A stretch of 64,000 nt of DNA, from contig JAUIMC010000020.1 in NCBI GenBank assembly GCA_030433215.1, positions 1 to 64,000 of the forward strand, written 5' to 3'. Shown piece by piece: positions 15,716-24,543 of the stretch; positions within the stretch are counted from its first letter, which is position 1; each line of letters begins with the position of its first letter. Made by a program: the position numbers and the translations under genes. Under the pieces are notes generated by a model that was not told where the DNA came from, searched no databases, and saw nothing but the letters and a program-made list of their open reading frames with translations. This DNA is from Alphaproteobacteria bacterium. GTDB taxonomy: Bacteria > Pseudomonadota > Alphaproteobacteria > Caulobacterales > Parvularculaceae.

Positions 15716-17098
15716 ATGCGCCGTTCCTTCAAGAAAACCCTTTTCGCCGCCGTCTCCGGAGCCGCCGCCCTGACGCTAACCGGCGGGGCCATCGCCTTTT
15801 GCGGCTTTTACGTCGCCAAGGCTGACACCAAACTCTTCAACAAAGCCTCGAAGGTCGCGATCATGCGCGACGGCGACCGCACGGTCATCACCATGGCCAA
15901 CGACTTCCAGGGCGACCTCAAGGAATTCGCCATTGTCATCCCCGTGCCGGTGGTGCTGGAGGAAGGCCAGATCCACGTCACCGAAAGCGCCATTCTCGAT
16001 CATCTCGACGCCTATACGGCGCCGCGTCTTGTCGAATATTTCGATGAAGATCCCTGCCAGATGTATTTTCGCGACAGACTTGCCATGGCCGCCCCGACAG
16101 CGGTCATGGAAGAAGCGGAGGATGAAACGCGCGCCTTCAATCTGGGCGTCACCATCGAAGCCGAATACACGGTCGGGGAATATGACATCCAGATTCTTTC
16201 CGCCGATCAGTCGGACGGACTTGCCGCCTGGCTCACCGAAAATGGCTACAAGCTGCCGGAAGGCGCGGAAGGAACGCTCGGCAGCTATATCAAGCAGGGC
16301 ACAAAATTTTTCGTCGCCAAGGTCAATCTCGAAGAACAAGCGCAAACGGGCCTAAAATATCTGCGCCCCTTACAGATCGCTTTCGAGTCGCCGAAATTCG
16401 TGCTGCCGATCCGGCTCGGCACCGTCAACGCCGACGGCAAGCAGGAGCTTTTCGTGTTCGGCCTGACGCGCTCCGGCCGCATCGAAACCACGAATTACCG
16501 CACCGTGAAACTCCCCACCGGCATGGACGTGCCACTTTACGTCAAGGACGAGTTCGGGGCGTTCTATAAATCCATGTTCGCCGAACAGGTGGAAAAAGAA
16601 AACGAGCGCGCCGTCTTCCTCGAATATGCCTGGGACATGGCCTGGTGCGATCCTTGCGCGGCCGATCCCTTGTCGCAAGAGCAATTGCGCGAGCTCGGGG
16701 TCTACTGGCTTGACGGCGCAAATACCGGCGCCCTGCCCCGCCGCCCGGCGCCCGGCGGCGCCCAGGACGTGTTCGTCACGCGCCTTCACGTTTCCTATGA
16801 CGCGGAACACTTCCCCGAAGACCTGATCTTCAAGGAAACCGGCGACCGCTCGAACTTTCAGGGCCGTTATGTCCTGCGCCATCCCTATCAGGGCGACGCG
16901 ACCTGCGACGCGGCGGACGCCTATCGCGCCGAACTGCCCAAGCGCTTCGAAAAGGAAGCGCAGACCCTCGCCAATCTCACGGGCTGGGACATTGACGACA
17001 TCCGCGGCAAGATGAATGCGAGCGACCAGAGCTTCACCCCGCCCGAGCCGGAATCGTGGTGGAAGCGCCTCTGGGGCGGCGACAAGAAAGAAGGCTGA
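15716..17098 (+). CDS. DUF2330 exported protein
   Basis: A 460-residue exported protein of the DUF2330 family. An N-terminal signal (RRSFKKTLFAAVSGAAALTL) is followed by the family hallmark AFCGFYVAKAD near residues 27-37. The rest is a soluble periplasmic or envelope domain with several cysteines (for example WCDPCAADP and DEDPCQMY), suggesting disulfides or metal binding. The ATG at 15716 is chosen because it begins the signal peptide; the open frame extends much further upstream inside the preceding gene and is not real. It forms a transcriptional pair with the NqrB-like gene. Molecular function unknown. Confidence 0.82.
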   Translation: MRRSFKKTLFAAVSGAAALTLTGGAIAFCGFYVAKADTKLFNKASKVAIMRDGDRTVITMANDFQGDLKEFAIVIPVPVVLEEGQIHVTESAILDHLDAYTAPRLVEYFDEDPCQMYFRDRLAMAAPTAVMEEAEDETRAFNLGVTIEAEYTVGEYDIQILSADQSDGLAAWLTENGYKLPEGAEGTLGSYIKQGTKFFVAKVNLEEQAQTGLKYLRPLQIAFESPKFVLPIRLGTVNADGKQELFVFGLTRSGRIETTNYRTVKLPTGMDVPLYVKDEFGAFYKSMFAEQVEKENERAVFLEYAWDMAWCDPCAADPLSQEQLRELGVYWLDGANTGALPRRPAPGGAQDVFVTRLHVSYDAEHFPEDLIFKETGDRSNFQGRYVLRHPYQGDATCDAADAYRAELPKRFEKEAQTLANLTGWDIDDIRGKMNASDQSFTPPEPESWWKRLWGGDKKEG

Positions 17099-17145
17099 GC
17101 CGCCAAGGCTGGCCACCCGCCGCGGCGCGGCCTATCCTGCCGGCC

Positions 17146-17700
17146 ATGGCCAATCTCATCACGCTCGCGCGCATGGCGCTTGTCATTCCGTTTGTCTTTG
17201 CGTTTCTGGCGAATGCGCCCTGGAACATGACCGTCGCGCTGATCATTTTCATCATCGCCGCCGCCACCGATTTTCTTGACGGCTATGTCGCGCGCGCGCG
17301 AGGCGAAATTTCCGCGCTCGGCGCCGCGCTCGATCCCCTCGCCGACAAGCTACTGATCGCCGCCGCGCTGATCTTGCTGGTGCGAAACGGCGTCGTCACC
17401 GGCGCCGGCGTGGTCGCGGTCATCATCATCATTCTGCGCGAGCTTTTCGTCAGCGGTCTGCGCGAAGCCATGAGCGCCCATGACGCGAAACTGCCCGTAA
17501 CGGTGCTCGCAAAATGGAAGACCACGGCGCAGCTGATCGCCGCGGGCCTGCTTCTCGCCGCGGCGCCCACAGGGATCGCCGGCGCGTCCCTGCGCCCGGT
17601 GGCGAGCGCTTTCCTGTGGATCGCCACGGTTCTTACCTTTTGGACCGGCGCGGAGTATGCTCTTCGCGCCATGCCCTTGCTGCGGACACAACGACCTTGA
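17146..17700 (+). CDS. pgsA: CDP-diacylglycerol--glycerol-3-phosphate 3-phosphatidyltransferase
   Basis: A 184-residue membrane enzyme that makes phosphatidylglycerol phosphate from CDP-diacylglycerol and glycerol-3-phosphate. The CDP-alcohol phosphotransferase signature is complete: DFLDGYVARARG, then ALGAALDPLADKL, giving DGxxAR...GxxxDxxxD (about residues 42-66). Several membrane segments follow. The ATG at 17146 (MANLITLARM) is the family start. Its stop overlaps the TTG start of the response regulator by three bases, so the signalling pair may be expressed with it. Confidence 0.93.
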   Translation: MANLITLARMALVIPFVFAFLANAPWNMTVALIIFIIAAATDFLDGYVARARGEISALGAALDPLADKLLIAAALILLVRNGVVTGAGVVAVIIIILRELFVSGLREAMSAHDAKLPVTVLAKWKTTAQLIAAGLLLAAAPTGIAGASLRPVASAFLWIATVLTFWTGAEYALRAMPLLRTQRP

Positions 17701-18395
17701 CCGCCCAGCCCAGCATCGAAGAAGAAACGCAGCATCTTCTCATCATCGACGATGACGATCGCATCCGCACGCTCCTGAAGCGCTATCTCAGCGAGAACGG
17801 GTTCCGCACCTCCGTCGCCTGCAACGCCAAGGAAGCGCGCGCCCTGATGGCGTCTGTGGATTTCGATCTTCTCATCCTCGACGTGATGATGCCGGGTGAA
17901 ACCGGGTTCGAACTGACAAAGGCCGTGCGCGCCGCCTCCAACGTGCCGATCCTGCTCCTGACAGCGCGCGGACTGCCCGAAGACCGAATCGAGGGCCTTG
18001 AGATGGGCGCCGACGATTATCTCTCGAAACCGTTCGAGCCGCGCGAGCTATTGCTGCGGGTCAATTCGCTCCTGAGGCGCGCGCGCCCGGCCCACACGGA
18101 AAAACGCGAAGTCTGCTTCGGCGCCTGCACCTTTTCGCTGGGCCGCGGCGAATTGCGCAAGAGCGGCGACCTCATTCGCCTTACCGCCGGCGAAGCCTCG
18201 CTCCTGAAGGCGCTGGCGCAAAAACCGCGCGAAGCGATCAGCCGCGAAGCGCTCGCCGAACAGACTGCGGCGGGCATGGAGCGCTCCGTCGACGTACAGG
18301 TGACGCGGCTCAGAAAGAAGATCGAGGAAGATCCGCGCGCGCCGATCTACCTTCAGACCGTGCGCGGCGTCGGCTACGCGCTGATGACGGATTAG
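17697..18395 (+). CDS. OmpR-family response regulator
   Basis: A 232-residue two-component regulator. The receiver has the acidic cluster IIDDDDR (16-22), the phosphoacceptor Asp62 in LILDVMMPG, Thr89 and Lys111 in LSKPFEP. A winged-helix DNA-binding domain follows (about 135-230, ending VTRLRKKIEEDPR and TVRGVGYAL). The best start is TTG at 17697, overlapping the pgsA stop; it yields a normal-length N-terminus, and no ATG lies nearby. The cognate kinase begins 6 bases after its stop. Target genes are not evident; no porin or stress gene adjoins. Confidence 0.9.
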   Translation: MTAQPSIEEETQHLLIIDDDDRIRTLLKRYLSENGFRTSVACNAKEARALMASVDFDLLILDVMMPGETGFELTKAVRAASNVPILLLTARGLPEDRIEGLEMGADDYLSKPFEPRELLLRVNSLLRRARPAHTEKREVCFGACTFSLGRGELRKSGDLIRLTAGEASLLKALAQKPREAISREALAEQTAAGMERSVDVQVTRLRKKIEEDPRAPIYLQTVRGVGYALMTD

Positions 18396-18401
18396 CGCGC
18401 C

Positions 18402-19715
18402 ATGCTGCGGCGCTATTTTCCAAAAAGCCTTTATGCGCGCGTGGCGCTGATCGTGATCCTGCCGATTTTCATGACGCAGGCGCTCGTCACCTACATATTT
18501 TTCGCGCGCCACTGGGACCATGTCAGCGCCAACCTGTCTGAAAGCGTCGCCGGCCAGGTCGTCATGGTGAAGCGGCTCTATGAGGAAGCAGACACATTGG
18601 CGGAGCGCGACGAGATCGCCGCCATGGCCTTCAACGACCTCAATATGCGCGTCACCTATGACGAGGACGCGGAGATCCCCGCCGCCAATCTTCTTGCGCG
18701 CTTCAATGTCTATAACGCGACCCTGAACCGGCGCCTGCGCAGCGCGCTCGACGCGCCTTACTGGCTCAACACGCAAAGCTGGCCCCACGACGTTGAAATC
18801 CGCGTCGCCATGGATGACGGCGCGCTCGTCTTTTTCGCCCGCCGCGACCGCGTCTTCGCCACGACCGGCCGCATCTTCCTGTTCTGGCTGGTGGGCACCT
18901 CGGTGCTGCTCGGCATTGTCGCGATCATTTTCATGCGCAACCAGGTGCGCTCGATCCTGCGCCTCGCCGAAGCGGCGGCGGCGTTCGGCCGGGGGCGCGA
19001 CGCGCCGGACTATCGCCCCACCGGCGCCACGGAAGTCCGGAAAGCCGGCTACGCCTTCATCGCCATGCGCGAGCGCATCAAGCGCCATCTGGAGCAAAGA
19101 ACGGCGATGCTCGCCGGGATCAGTCACGATCTTCGAACGCCGCTCACCCGCATCAAGCTCGCCCTCGCCATGCAGGAAGACAGCGAAGACATCGAGGCGA
19201 TCCGCAACGACGTCGTCGAGATGGAGCGCATGATCAAGGCCTATCTCGATTTCGCCCGCAATGAGGCGGCCGATGAAGACCCTGAAGTTTTCCGGCTTTC
19301 GGAATTGATCGAGGAGATCGCCGCAGACGCCAAGCGCGGCGGCGGCGAGGTGTCGGTCTCGGCCCCCGCCTCCATTATGATCGAGGCCCGGCGCAGCGCG
19401 CTGAAACGCGCCGTCGGCAATCTCGTCAACAACAGCCTGCGCTACGCCGATCATGTGTGGATCTCGGCGCGCCGCTCCGACCGCTATATCGAAATCACGG
19501 TCGAGGATGACGGGCCGGGCATCGACCCGGCGCGTTACGAAGACGTGTTCAAGCCGTTTATCCGTCTCGACGAGGCCCGTAACCAGAACGAGGAAAGCGG
19601 CGTCGGCATGGGGCTGACCATTGTGCGCGACGTGGCGCGCGCTCATGGCGGGGACACGACGCTCGAAAGATCCGACAAGGGCGGCCTCAAGGCGACCATG
19701 CGCCTGCCGGTCTGA
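18402..19715 (+). CDS. EnvZ-like sensor histidine kinase
   Basis: A 437-residue inner-membrane kinase. First membrane segment about residues 12-34, periplasmic sensor region about 35-155, second membrane segment about 157-178, HAMP linker, then the dimerisation domain with phosphoacceptor His242 in SHDLRTPLTRIKLAL, and the ATPase domain with an N box (LVNNSLRYA), DDGPGID and GVGMGLTIV. All catalytic motifs look intact. It is the partner of the adjacent OmpR-type regulator. The small sensor domain gives no hint of the signal. Confidence 0.92.
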   Translation: MLRRYFPKSLYARVALIVILPIFMTQALVTYIFFARHWDHVSANLSESVAGQVVMVKRLYEEADTLAERDEIAAMAFNDLNMRVTYDEDAEIPAANLLARFNVYNATLNRRLRSALDAPYWLNTQSWPHDVEIRVAMDDGALVFFARRDRVFATTGRIFLFWLVGTSVLLGIVAIIFMRNQVRSILRLAEAAAAFGRGRDAPDYRPTGATEVRKAGYAFIAMRERIKRHLEQRTAMLAGISHDLRTPLTRIKLALAMQEDSEDIEAIRNDVVEMERMIKAYLDFARNEAADEDPEVFRLSELIEEIAADAKRGGGEVSVSAPASIMIEARRSALKRAVGNLVNNSLRYADHVWISARRSDRYIEITVEDDGPGIDPARYEDVFKPFIRLDEARNQNEESGVGMGLTIVRDVARAHGGDTTLERSDKGGLKATMRLPV

Positions 19716-19730
19716 GCTTTTCCGAAATGC

Positions 19731-20552
19731 CTAGCTTGTCAGTTCGCTTGCGCGCTTCGCCGCCGCGGCGACGGCGGCTTCGACGAGCCTGCGCATGGCG
19801 TCGCCCTCGCCGTCGAAGACGTTGAGCGCCGCTTCCGTCGTGCCCCCGGGAGACGTCACCGCCTTGCGCAGCTCGGCCGCCGTGCGCGTTTCGGACGCCA
19901 CCAGCGCGCCGGCGCCGACCAGCGTTGCGCGCGCGAGCGCGGCGGCGGCGTCCTTGTCGAGACCCAGCTTGGCGCCCGCTTCGCCGAGCGCCTCGGTCAG
20001 CAGGAAATAATAAGCGGGACCGGAGCCGGAAATTGCGGTGACGAAGTCGATCTCCTGTTCCTTGCGCACCCAGACGACTTCGCCCGCCGCGCTCATCAGC
20101 GCTTCGGCGATATCGCGGCCCTTTTCTTCCACCGCATCCGGCGCATAGAGGCCGGAAACGCCCTTGCCGATGGCAGCGGGCAGGTTCGGCATCGTCCGCA
20201 CGATCCGAGCGGCGCCGGCCAGCGCCTTGGAGATCCCCTCAACGCTTTTGCCGGCCATGACGGAAATGGCGACGGCGTCTTTCGCCAGCCCGGCATAAGA
20301 CGGCAAGACGTCATTGGCGACTTGCGGCTTCACCGCGATCAGCATGGCGTCGAACGGCCCGTCGCCTTTGTTGACGGCGATCCCGTGCTCATCACACAGG
20401 GCTTTCATCGCGTCATTGATGTTGGGATCGAAAACGGCGGAGCGCGCGGGGTCGATCGTCCCCGCGGCGAGCCAGCCCTTCAGGAGCGCACCGCCCATTG
20501 AGCCCGCCCCAATGAGGGCCACGGAAAGGGCGGCGGATTGTTTCTCGGTCAT
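19731..20552 (-). CDS. proC: pyrroline-5-carboxylate reductase
   Basis: A 273-residue enzyme for the last step of proline synthesis (NAD(P)H reduction of pyrroline-5-carboxylate). The N-terminal Rossmann motif ALIGAGSMGGALLKGW lies near residues 12-27. The C-terminal dimer domain has the family signature GSGPAYYFLLTEAL (about 171-184) and LRKAVTSPGGTTEAAL (about 229-244). It follows a YbjN gene in the same direction, a frequent neighbour in alphaproteobacteria. The start ATG at 20552 is unambiguous. Confidence 0.95.
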   Translation of the reverse strand: MTEKQSAALSVALIGAGSMGGALLKGWLAAGTIDPARSAVFDPNINDAMKALCDEHGIAVNKGDGPFDAMLIAVKPQVANDVLPSYAGLAKDAVAISVMAGKSVEGISKALAGAARIVRTMPNLPAAIGKGVSGLYAPDAVEEKGRDIAEALMSAAGEVVWVRKEQEIDFVTAISGSGPAYYFLLTEALGEAGAKLGLDKDAAAALARATLVGAGALVASETRTAAELRKAVTSPGGTTEAALNVFDGEGDAMRRLVEAAVAAAAKRASELTS

Positions 20553-20676
20553 GAAGTGGCCCTCGCGGCTCTGCTGGCGTTCACCAAACCCATAGAGCCT
20601 GCGCGCCCGCGTTTAAAGGCGCAATCCGGCGATTCATAATTCGATTTGGGTAAGCGAGACGCAAGGCCGTCCGCGA

Positions 20677-21180
20677 TCAGGCGTTGCCGGCCGTCTCAAA
20701 CAGCGAGGCCCGGAGCGCCTCGTCCGGCTTCTTGCCGCCCCAGATGAGAAAGTTGAAGGCGGGATAGAAACGGTCCACCGCTTCGCTCGCCGCGCGGATC
20801 AGCGCCTCGCCCTGCATGGAGTCGAGCCCGCCTTCCGCGGTCAGGAGCGCGGCGTTGCGGTAAACGATGGAATGATCCTCCGCCCACAGATCGAAATGCC
20901 CGATCCACAAACGCTCGTTCACCATCACGACGAGACGGCTCGCTTCATCGACACGGCCCGCCGGCGCCTTGAGGTCGAGCGGCGCGCCCATCTGCAAGGT
21001 CGCGAGTTCGGGCCGCCAGGTGAACCACAGCCCGATGTCGCGCCACACGCCCGGCAGCATGACATGAAGCTCGTATTCACCCGCGCGCTCCATCTCGAAT
21101 TCGAGACCCGCCGCAGCGGCTTCGAGCGCTTTCAGCGGATTGGCGATCTGTTTCGGTTTGCGGATCAGCTCGATGGACAT
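20677..21180 (-). CDS. YbjN domain-containing protein
   Basis: A 167-residue soluble protein of the YbjN family, related in fold to type III secretion chaperones. Recognisable parts are the N-terminal half with an ELHVMLPGVWRDIGLWFTW-like segment (about 37-56) and ASEAVDRFYPAFNFLIWGG near the C-terminus, conserved among alphaproteobacterial members that sit upstream of proC. Its biochemical function is unknown; E. coli YbjN has been linked to motility and stress. It lies 124 bp upstream of proC and may share its transcript. Confidence 0.8.
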   Translation of the reverse strand: MSIELIRKPKQIANPLKALEAAAAGLEFEMERAGEYELHVMLPGVWRDIGLWFTWRPELATLQMGAPLDLKAPAGRVDEASRLVVMVNERLWIGHFDLWAEDHSIVYRNAALLTAEGGLDSMQGEALIRAASEAVDRFYPAFNFLIWGGKKPDEALRASLFETAGNA

Positions 21181-21312
21181 CGGCGCCCCTTTTCCCTGTC
21201 AAATTCTCGATATGGGCGACTGATGCCAACCGCTCACAACCAGCATGACGCTGCGATTCGGGACGCCGACAAATGATTCGATTGTAATGGTTTTCCCAAA
21301 CCCTTGGGGAGA

Positions 21313-21552
21313 TTAGCGATTCTCGAGCGCTTCGATTCGCGCCTTCAGCGCTTCGTTCTCCTCGCGCGCGAGCCGGGCCATTTCCTTGACCGCTTCGAAC
21401 TCGTCGCGCCCGACGATTTCCATATCGGCGAGAAGCCCCTGAAGCCTGCTGCGCATGACGGTCTCCGCCTCGCGCCGCACGCCGTCGGCGGCGCCTGCCG
21501 CTTCGGTCATAATCTTGGCGATTTCGTCGAAAAAAGCGCTCTGGGTCTGCAT
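21313..21552 (-). CDS. UbiK-family ubiquinone biosynthesis accessory factor
   Basis: A 79-residue helical protein of the BMFP/UbiK family. Residues 1-40 form one amphipathic helix (AFFDEIAKIMTEAAGAADGV), and the last 35 form a coiled coil ending LKARIEALENR. UbiK helps assemble the soluble ubiquinone-synthesis complex and can bind lipid. The start ATG at 21552 (MQTQSAFFDEIAKIM) is preceded by a GGAG-like site; the frame extends upstream to 21636 but that part is not conserved-looking. It is divergent from lgt across 107 bp. Confidence 0.8.
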   Translation of the reverse strand: MQTQSAFFDEIAKIMTEAAGAADGVRREAETVMRSRLQGLLADMEIVGRDEFEAVKEMARLAREENEALKARIEALENR

Positions 21553-21659
21553 GGCCGGCTCCTTGTGTGACACCCAATATAGGAGCAACAGGTGCGGGGC
21601 GACAGGGGCTTCAAAGCGCGCTATTGAGACGCACATATCGAGCCAGGGCCTGAAAAAGA

Positions 21660-22556
21660 ATGACCGTCCCCTATCCCGAAATCGATCCCGTTCTCGTCAG
21701 CATCGGCCCGCTTGCCCTGCGCTGGTATTCGCTGGCCTATATCGGCGGGCTGGCCGTGGGATGGTGGTATCTGACCGACCTCATCAAGAAAAAGCCCCTC
21801 TGGCCGCAATCGGGCCCGCCGCTGGACCGGCGGCTTCTTGACGACGTCATTTTCTGGGTAGCGATCGGGGTCATGGCCGGGGGCCGGCTCGGCTATCTCC
21901 TGTTCTACGAACCGCAGCTCATCATTGCGCCCTGGGAAAAGCTGTTCGGCGTCGTGCCGTTTCCGCCGGCGCTGATGACCTGGAACGGCGGCATGTCGTT
22001 TCACGGCGGGCTCATCGGCGTGGCGCTTGTGGGTATTTTCTTCGCGCGCAAGCACAAGCTCAACATGCTCTCGCTCGGCGACATGTTCGCCTGCGCGGCG
22101 CCCATCGGCCTTTTCTTCGGACGCATCGCGAACTTCATCAACGCCGAACTTTACGGACGGCCCTGGGACGGACCCTGGGCGATGGTGTTTCCAACCGATC
22201 CGCAACAGGTTCCGCGCCATCCGAGCCAGCTTTATGAAGCCGCCCTCGAGGGGATCGCGATCTTTGCACTCCTGTTTTTCGCGACGCGCAAATTCGGGCT
22301 GCTGAAGCGCCCCGGCGCGAGCATGGGGCTGTTCCTGGCGGGCTACGCGGTCTCGCGCATCATCGTTGAAAATTTCCGCGAACCCGATGCGCATATGCCT
22401 GATTTTCCGCTCGGCCTCACCATGGGCATGATGCTCTCCCTGCCCATGCTCGCCTTCGGCCTGTGGCTGGTCTGGCGCACGAGAAACGCCGCCACAGCCC
22501 CGGCGTCGCAGAAGGCGGACTCGCAGAAGACAGACTCGCAAAAGGCTGGGGCATGA
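21660..22556 (+). CDS. lgt: prolipoprotein diacylglyceryl transferase
   Basis: A 298-residue inner-membrane enzyme that moves diacylglycerol from phosphatidylglycerol to the lipobox cysteine of prolipoproteins. Hallmarks: GGMSFHGGLIG (about 110-120), with the essential His, and the Lgt signature FGRIANFINAELYGR (about 152-166) with HPSQLYEA (about 185). Seven membrane spans are expected. The C-terminus ends in a short tail made of three copies of a five-residue unit (SQKxD/G), not part of the enzyme core. Its TGA overlaps the ATG of the MidA-like gene. A cytochrome lipoprotein and an efflux lipoprotein in this window would be among its substrates. Confidence 0.95.
   Translation: MTVPYPEIDPVLVSIGPLALRWYSLAYIGGLAVGWWYLTDLIKKKPLWPQSGPPLDRRLLDDVIFWVAIGVMAGGRLGYLLFYEPQLIIAPWEKLFGVVPFPPALMTWNGGMSFHGGLIGVALVGIFFARKHKLNMLSLGDMFACAAPIGLFFGRIANFINAELYGRPWDGPWAMVFPTDPQQVPRHPSQLYEAALEGIAIFALLFFATRKFGLLKRPGASMGLFLAGYAVSRIIVENFREPDAHMPDFPLGLTMGMMLSLPMLAFGLWLVWRTRNAATAPASQKADSQKTDSQKAGA
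22506..22550 (+). repeat. three tandem 15-bp units in the 3' end of lgt
   Basis: Units at 22506-22520, 22521-22535 and 22536-22550 all begin TCGCA(G/A)AAG and keep the reading frame, encoding SQKAD, SQKTD and SQKAG. The first two differ at three bases and the third is more diverged. Copy-number change would alter only the Lgt tail. Confidence 0.7.
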
Positions 22557-23662
22557 CCGAAGAGGCGCCGGAAAAGACGCCGCTGGAAGAACGCCTGATC
22601 GACCTCATCAAGCTGAAAGGGCCGATCACCATTGCGGACTACATGACCGACGCGCTCGGCCATCCTCATGACGGCTATTACATGCAGGCCTCGCCCATCG
22701 GGGCGCAGGGCGACTTCACAACCGCGCCGGAGATCAGCCAGGTCTTTGGCGAGCTCCTCGGTCTGTGGCTGGTGGAATCCTGGAACCAGATGGGCGCGCC
22801 CGGCGATTTCAATCTCGTCGAATTCGGGCCCGGCCGCGGCGTCCTGATGGAAGACGCACTGCGCGCCGCGCGGGTGCGTCCCGCTTTCGCCAAGGCGGCG
22901 CAGCTCTGGCTCCTCGAAAGCTCCGGGCGGATGCGCCTAGAGCAGCAAAAGCGCCTCAAGACGACCGAAGCCAAACCGTTATGGGCGGATGAATACGCCG
23001 ACATTCCGCCGGCGCCGTCCCTTATTATCGCCAATGAATTTTTCGACTGCCTGCCGATCCGCCAGTTCGAGCGCATCAAGTCGGGCTGGCGCGAACGGCT
23101 CGTGGGGATCGACGACAAGGGTGACGGTCTCGCTTTCAAGCTTGGGCGCACGCCGCCGCCCGCCGACTACAACCTGCCCGACCTGTCGGAAACCGAAGAA
23201 GGCGACATCTTTGAAATTTCATTCGAAGCAAAGAAATTCATCGCCGACATCTGCGCGACACTGAAAGACCAGGGGGGCTACGCGCTGATCATCGATTACG
23301 GCCATATGGAACGCGGTTTCGGCGACACGTTTCAGGCGGTGAAAGATCACAAATACTGGCCGCCGCTCGCCTCGCCGGGCCGCGCCGATCTCACCGCCCA
23401 TGTGGATTTCGAACTGCTCGCGACCGCCGCCATCGAGGCCGGCGTGACGGCGCACGGGCCGGTGACGCAAGGGCGCTTTCTCGACCGGCTGGGGCTGCCC
23501 TTGCGCGTCGAGGCCCTGTGCAAGGGACTCGATCAGAAAAAAGCCGACGAGATCCGCGCCGGCGCGGCGCGAATCGCCTCGCCCGCCTCCATGGGCGAGA
23601 TCTTCAAGGTCATATGCCTTGCCGCCCCCGGCCTGCCGGCGCCGGCGGGGTTCGAGACATGA
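22553..23662 (+). CDS. MidA/NDUFAF7-like SAM-dependent methyltransferase
   Basis: A 369-residue class I methyltransferase of the family that includes mitochondrial NDUFAF7 (MidA), which methylates an arginine of a complex I subunit. The SAM loop is LVEFGPGRGVLMEDAL (about 87-102); IIANEFFDCLPIRQF (about 157-171) and the DFTTAPEISQVFGE segment near residue 53 are typical. Its ATG overlaps the lgt stop, and its TGA overlaps the pgeF start, giving a tight three-gene run seen in many alphaproteobacteria. A role in complex I assembly is by family analogy. Confidence 0.85.
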   Translation: MTEEAPEKTPLEERLIDLIKLKGPITIADYMTDALGHPHDGYYMQASPIGAQGDFTTAPEISQVFGELLGLWLVESWNQMGAPGDFNLVEFGPGRGVLMEDALRAARVRPAFAKAAQLWLLESSGRMRLEQQKRLKTTEAKPLWADEYADIPPAPSLIIANEFFDCLPIRQFERIKSGWRERLVGIDDKGDGLAFKLGRTPPPADYNLPDLSETEEGDIFEISFEAKKFIADICATLKDQGGYALIIDYGHMERGFGDTFQAVKDHKYWPPLASPGRADLTAHVDFELLATAAIEAGVTAHGPVTQGRFLDRLGLPLRVEALCKGLDQKKADEIRAGAARIASPASMGEIFKVICLAAPGLPAPAGFET

Positions 23663-24453
23663 GCGCGTCCGATTCCCGGACCCCGCCCTTCATGGTCTCG
23701 CCGCTCCTGGACCAGCCCGGCCTTGCCCATGGCTTTTTCAGCCGCGACGGCGGCGTTTCCGTCCCGCCCTATGCAACGCTCAACACCGGCCCCGGCTCCG
23801 ACGACCGCCCGGACGCTGTCGCCGAAAACCGCCGCCGCTGCGCGCTCGCCCTCGGCGTTGCGCCGAACCGGCTCCTCACCGGCTATCAGGTTCACTCGCC
23901 CGATGTCCGCCTTGTCGAGGCGCCGTGGGAAAACGGCCCGGAAAAAGTCGACGGGCTCGTCACCAAGACCCCCGGGCTCGCCCTCGGCGTTCTCGCCGCC
24001 GACTGCATGCCCTTTCTGTTCGCAGACGCTGAGGCCGAAATCGTGGGATCGGCCCATGCGGGCTGGCGCGGCGCCCTCGCCGGGGTTCTCGAAAACACTG
24101 TCGCCGCGATGATCAAGCTGGGCGCCCGCCCCGAACGCATCCGCGCCGCTGCGGGGCCCTGCCTGCGCCAGCCCAATTTCGAGGTCGGCCTCGACCTTCT
24201 CGAAGCGTTCACCAAGAAGCACCCTGCCGCGGAACGCTTTTTCGCGCCCGGCGCGAGCCCCGACAAGCGCCAGCTCGACCTTGTGGGATTCGGGCGCTGG
24301 CGGCTCGAAGAATCAGGCGTGACGAAAATCGACGATATCGGGCTTTGCACCCTCGAGGCGCCGGACAGATTTTTCAGCTACCGCGCCATGCGCCGCCGCG
24401 GGGAAGCCGATTACGGCCGCAATCTCTCGGCGATAGCGCTAAAACCCGCCTGA
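23659..24453 (+). CDS. pgeF: peptidoglycan editing factor, YfiH/laccase-domain family
   Basis: A 264-residue YfiH-type (multicopper polyphenol oxidoreductase-like) protein. Family motifs: YQVHSPDV (about 76-83), LAADCMPFLFAD (about 112-123) with the metal-binding Cys, SAHAGWRGALAG (about 131-142) with the metal His, and AGPCLRQ. In E. coli the homologue hydrolyses misincorporated L-Ser from peptidoglycan precursors; others act as purine nucleoside phosphorylases. The start at 23659 overlaps the preceding stop (ATGA), supporting it over longer frames. Confidence 0.88.
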   Translation: MSASDSRTPPFMVSPLLDQPGLAHGFFSRDGGVSVPPYATLNTGPGSDDRPDAVAENRRRCALALGVAPNRLLTGYQVHSPDVRLVEAPWENGPEKVDGLVTKTPGLALGVLAADCMPFLFADAEAEIVGSAHAGWRGALAGVLENTVAAMIKLGARPERIRAAAGPCLRQPNFEVGLDLLEAFTKKHPAAERFFAPGASPDKRQLDLVGFGRWRLEESGVTKIDDIGLCTLEAPDRFFSYRAMRRRGEADYGRNLSAIALKPA

Positions 24454-24543
24454 GGACAAAAACGGCCCGAATCCGGGTTGCGCAATCGTCAAGAAAGCGT
24501 CATGAAACGCCCGCTTGCGGGGCCACCAAGGGGATTTGATTTC

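Noticed and set aside
18048-19646. Long open frame on the minus strand opposite the histidine kinase (532 codons)
   Set aside because: The plus strand holds a complete kinase with all motifs; the opposite frame is a by-product of high GC and has Arg/His/Asp-rich composition with no domain.
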